A stretch of 64,000 bases of DNA from Lutjanus erythropterus (taxonomy: Eukaryota; Chordata; Actinopteri; Lutjaniformes; Lutjanidae): assembly GCA_020091685.1 (NCBI GenBank), contig CM034600.1, positions 37,801,536 through 37,865,535 on the forward strand. Reading direction: 5' to 3'. How positions within the stretch are numbered: the first letter of the stretch is position 1; every line of letters starts with the position of its first letter. The notes beneath the pieces are model-generated. The model saw nothing but the letters and a program-made list of their open reading frames with translations. It did no database searches and was not told the DNA's origin. Below are positions 62,363-64,000 of this stretch, piece after piece. A program made the position numbers and the translations under genes.

Positions 62363-63434
62363 GTACTGACCAGGGCTGAGCCATATGGCTTATAAATAAC
62401 ATCACAATATTTATTTATGCCACGTTTGTAGAATAACAAGGCAGATCAAATCATGAGAAAATCAGAGAGCTCCAGAGAAACGGTGCGCAAAACATATAAA
62501 GTCAGTTGACAGACTTTATTAAGCGATTAATCAATTTATCAGTCTCTCCAGGAAGCTGCGATGGCAACAATTAACAGAAATTTAACCAATCCCCTTCACG
62601 ACCTTGCAATTTTGTCCAATCACCGCAACTTTTCCACAAATTTGACCACCATCACAGCAGACCCTTGCATAAATGTCATATAGGTAAGGTTAATGTTTTA
62701 TTATATTCTACAATTTATTATGTCAAGGGTGCTGAAAAGAAAAAAGGGTTGTCACTGTTATTGACATTTATCGATGCTCTGTGCACATTTATATTTTTAT
62801 TTTGTGCTGTTTTGACTGAGTTTGAGTTTTAGCTCCAAAAAGATTTATTTGGCATTTTTATAATCCTGTGCCTTTTTGGTGAGGTTACTCAGAACACTCA
62901 GAACAGAGTGTGGTTTTATTCTACGTGGAACAAGTTGCCTTTGATTTTTAATGAATTATTAAAAAAACACAAAAAAACAAAAAAAAACTATAACTTTTTT
63001 CCACAATTTTTACTTGTTCCTGCATTTTCGTTATAAAAATGTAAAAATATTGCAACATGCATCACAATTTTTTAGAAAGGTTGCAGTGAAATCAGGCATT
63101 TTAGGCTGCAACAATCCTAAAAAAGAAGCAATGATTAATCATTTATTAAACACCCTTAGCGACCACACTGTAGGTGCTTTCAAAAAATATTAACACAATG
63201 CATTTTTGGCTCAGTATTCATCAGTAATGTGCATATAATGACAAAGTGCGTAAAGGCTAAATAGAGCAGCTAGAAGAGTTCAAAAAATGACATCAGTTTA
63301 CTGTAATGCGGACTTTAAAACCAGGAAACAACACTTATGACATAACATAATACCAAAAATCTTAAAAGACAATATCCCATCTCATATCATGACATCCATA
63401 TAATATCCATACACTGCCCAGCTCTGGTACTTAC
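62363..63434. mobile_element. hAT-like element, 1056 bp
   Basis: GTACTGAC (62363-62370) and GTACTTAC (63427-63434) are an 8-bp target duplication with one change. The element runs from CAGGGCTGAGCCATATGG to CATACACTGCCCAGCTCTG, short imperfect inverted ends. No transposase frame. The inner part 62930-63120 is shared with 15185-15400. It lies upstream of the pkig start exon. Confidence 0.78.
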
Positions 63435-64000
63435 ACAGTAAGATATGGAAAAAAAGGAGTGGGGCATTCTGGGAAGAGCACTGATCAATATGGAAAGTGC
63501 GGGTGAAAGAGCTTAAAACCATTCAAAGCATGAGGAGGGGCCAGAGAGTGCCCCAGTGAAAAAAGTAAGTAGAGCTCCCATTAGCCATCCATTCCTCTTC
63601 TGTTTCCTGTTCTCAGTCCATGTTTAACTAGGTCATGGATCCTGCCAACCTCTAAAACACTATACAGCTGGGAAATCCCCAGAGAGACACACAGAGGACA
63701 CAGAATAAGACTGCTCTAGAAAAGAAAAGATGAGAAAGAAGCTGCAGGAAGTGGAGGCAGAGAAAAAGGAGAAGGAAACCTGTGTCAGACTGTAAATGTC
63801 GTCACAGCTGCTCCTCTCCCTGCAGATCGCCCCACAGGCCGCCACTGAGCACAGGCAGCATAACTAACCACATTACAGCTACAGACATACCCTCATATAA
63901 AGCATGCAACACTCCGAACAGCTGAGCGGCTCAGCGATGAATCTTTAAGAAACGCGGAGGGGGCTGGAGTCTTGAAGGGAAACAAGTGGAAGAATGAGGG
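63435..64000. other. Right-hand edge, no feature
   Basis: Non-repetitive, purine-rich on the plus strand. It may belong to the pkig 5' region on the minus strand, but no exon can be supported. Confidence 0.5.

Noticed and set aside
63660..63845. 61-codon minus-strand frame as a pkig 5' exon
   Set aside because: Vertebrate pkig 5' exons are noncoding and the frame has no splice partner to the coding exon.

Overview
The window is vertebrate chromosomal DNA, almost certainly from a ray-finned (teleost) fish. The genes are split by GT-AG introns, the coding exons match vertebrate PINK1, ADA and PKIG closely, and introns and spacers are packed with the small DNA transposons (hAT-type with 8-bp target duplications, TTAA-flanked MITEs, a Tc1 relic), LINE 3' ends and long CA/GT tracts usual in teleosts. 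I see no bacterial, phage or CRISPR features.

Layout. 1-3.2 kb: spacer with repeats. 3.38-9.46 kb (+): complete pink1, 8 coding exons, 574 codons; a mitochondrial stress-sensing Ser/Thr kinase. 9.5-22.5 kb: spacer with an inverted-terminus element of 1.57 kb, a Tc1 transposase relic, a LINE reverse-transcriptase scrap and hAT fragments. 22.88-53.07 kb (+): complete ada (adenosine deaminase 1), 11 coding exons, 363 codons; its introns hold most of the repeat load, including a nest of diverged repeats in intron 1, a 3.9-kb mosaic of MITEs in intron 3, and two arrays of one 56-bp minisatellite in introns 8 and 10. 56.93-61.87 kb (-): pkig (cAMP-dependent protein kinase inhibitor gamma), two coding exons, 78 codons, convergent with ada. 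62-64 kb: sequence upstream of the pkig start exon, with a hAT-like element.

The genes do not form one pathway. Pink1 acts at the mitochondrial outer membrane with Parkin, Ada in purine salvage, Pkig in shutting off nuclear PKA. The tail-to-tail ada/pkig arrangement matches the human ADA/PKIG neighbourhood on 20q13; pink1 lies elsewhere (1p36) in humans, so pink1-ada adjacency is a fish-side arrangement worth checking.

Exon boundaries were assigned by eye from reading frame, GT/AG sites and recalled family sequence; all three genes read through without a frame break. Repeat families were recognised by termini, target duplications and copy-to-copy comparison inside the window, not by database search. 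I did not find a convincing new biological system; the best leads are structural (paired minisatellite arrays, a transposon-supplied poly(A) signal, a hammerhead-like motif, an unclassified inverted-terminus element).
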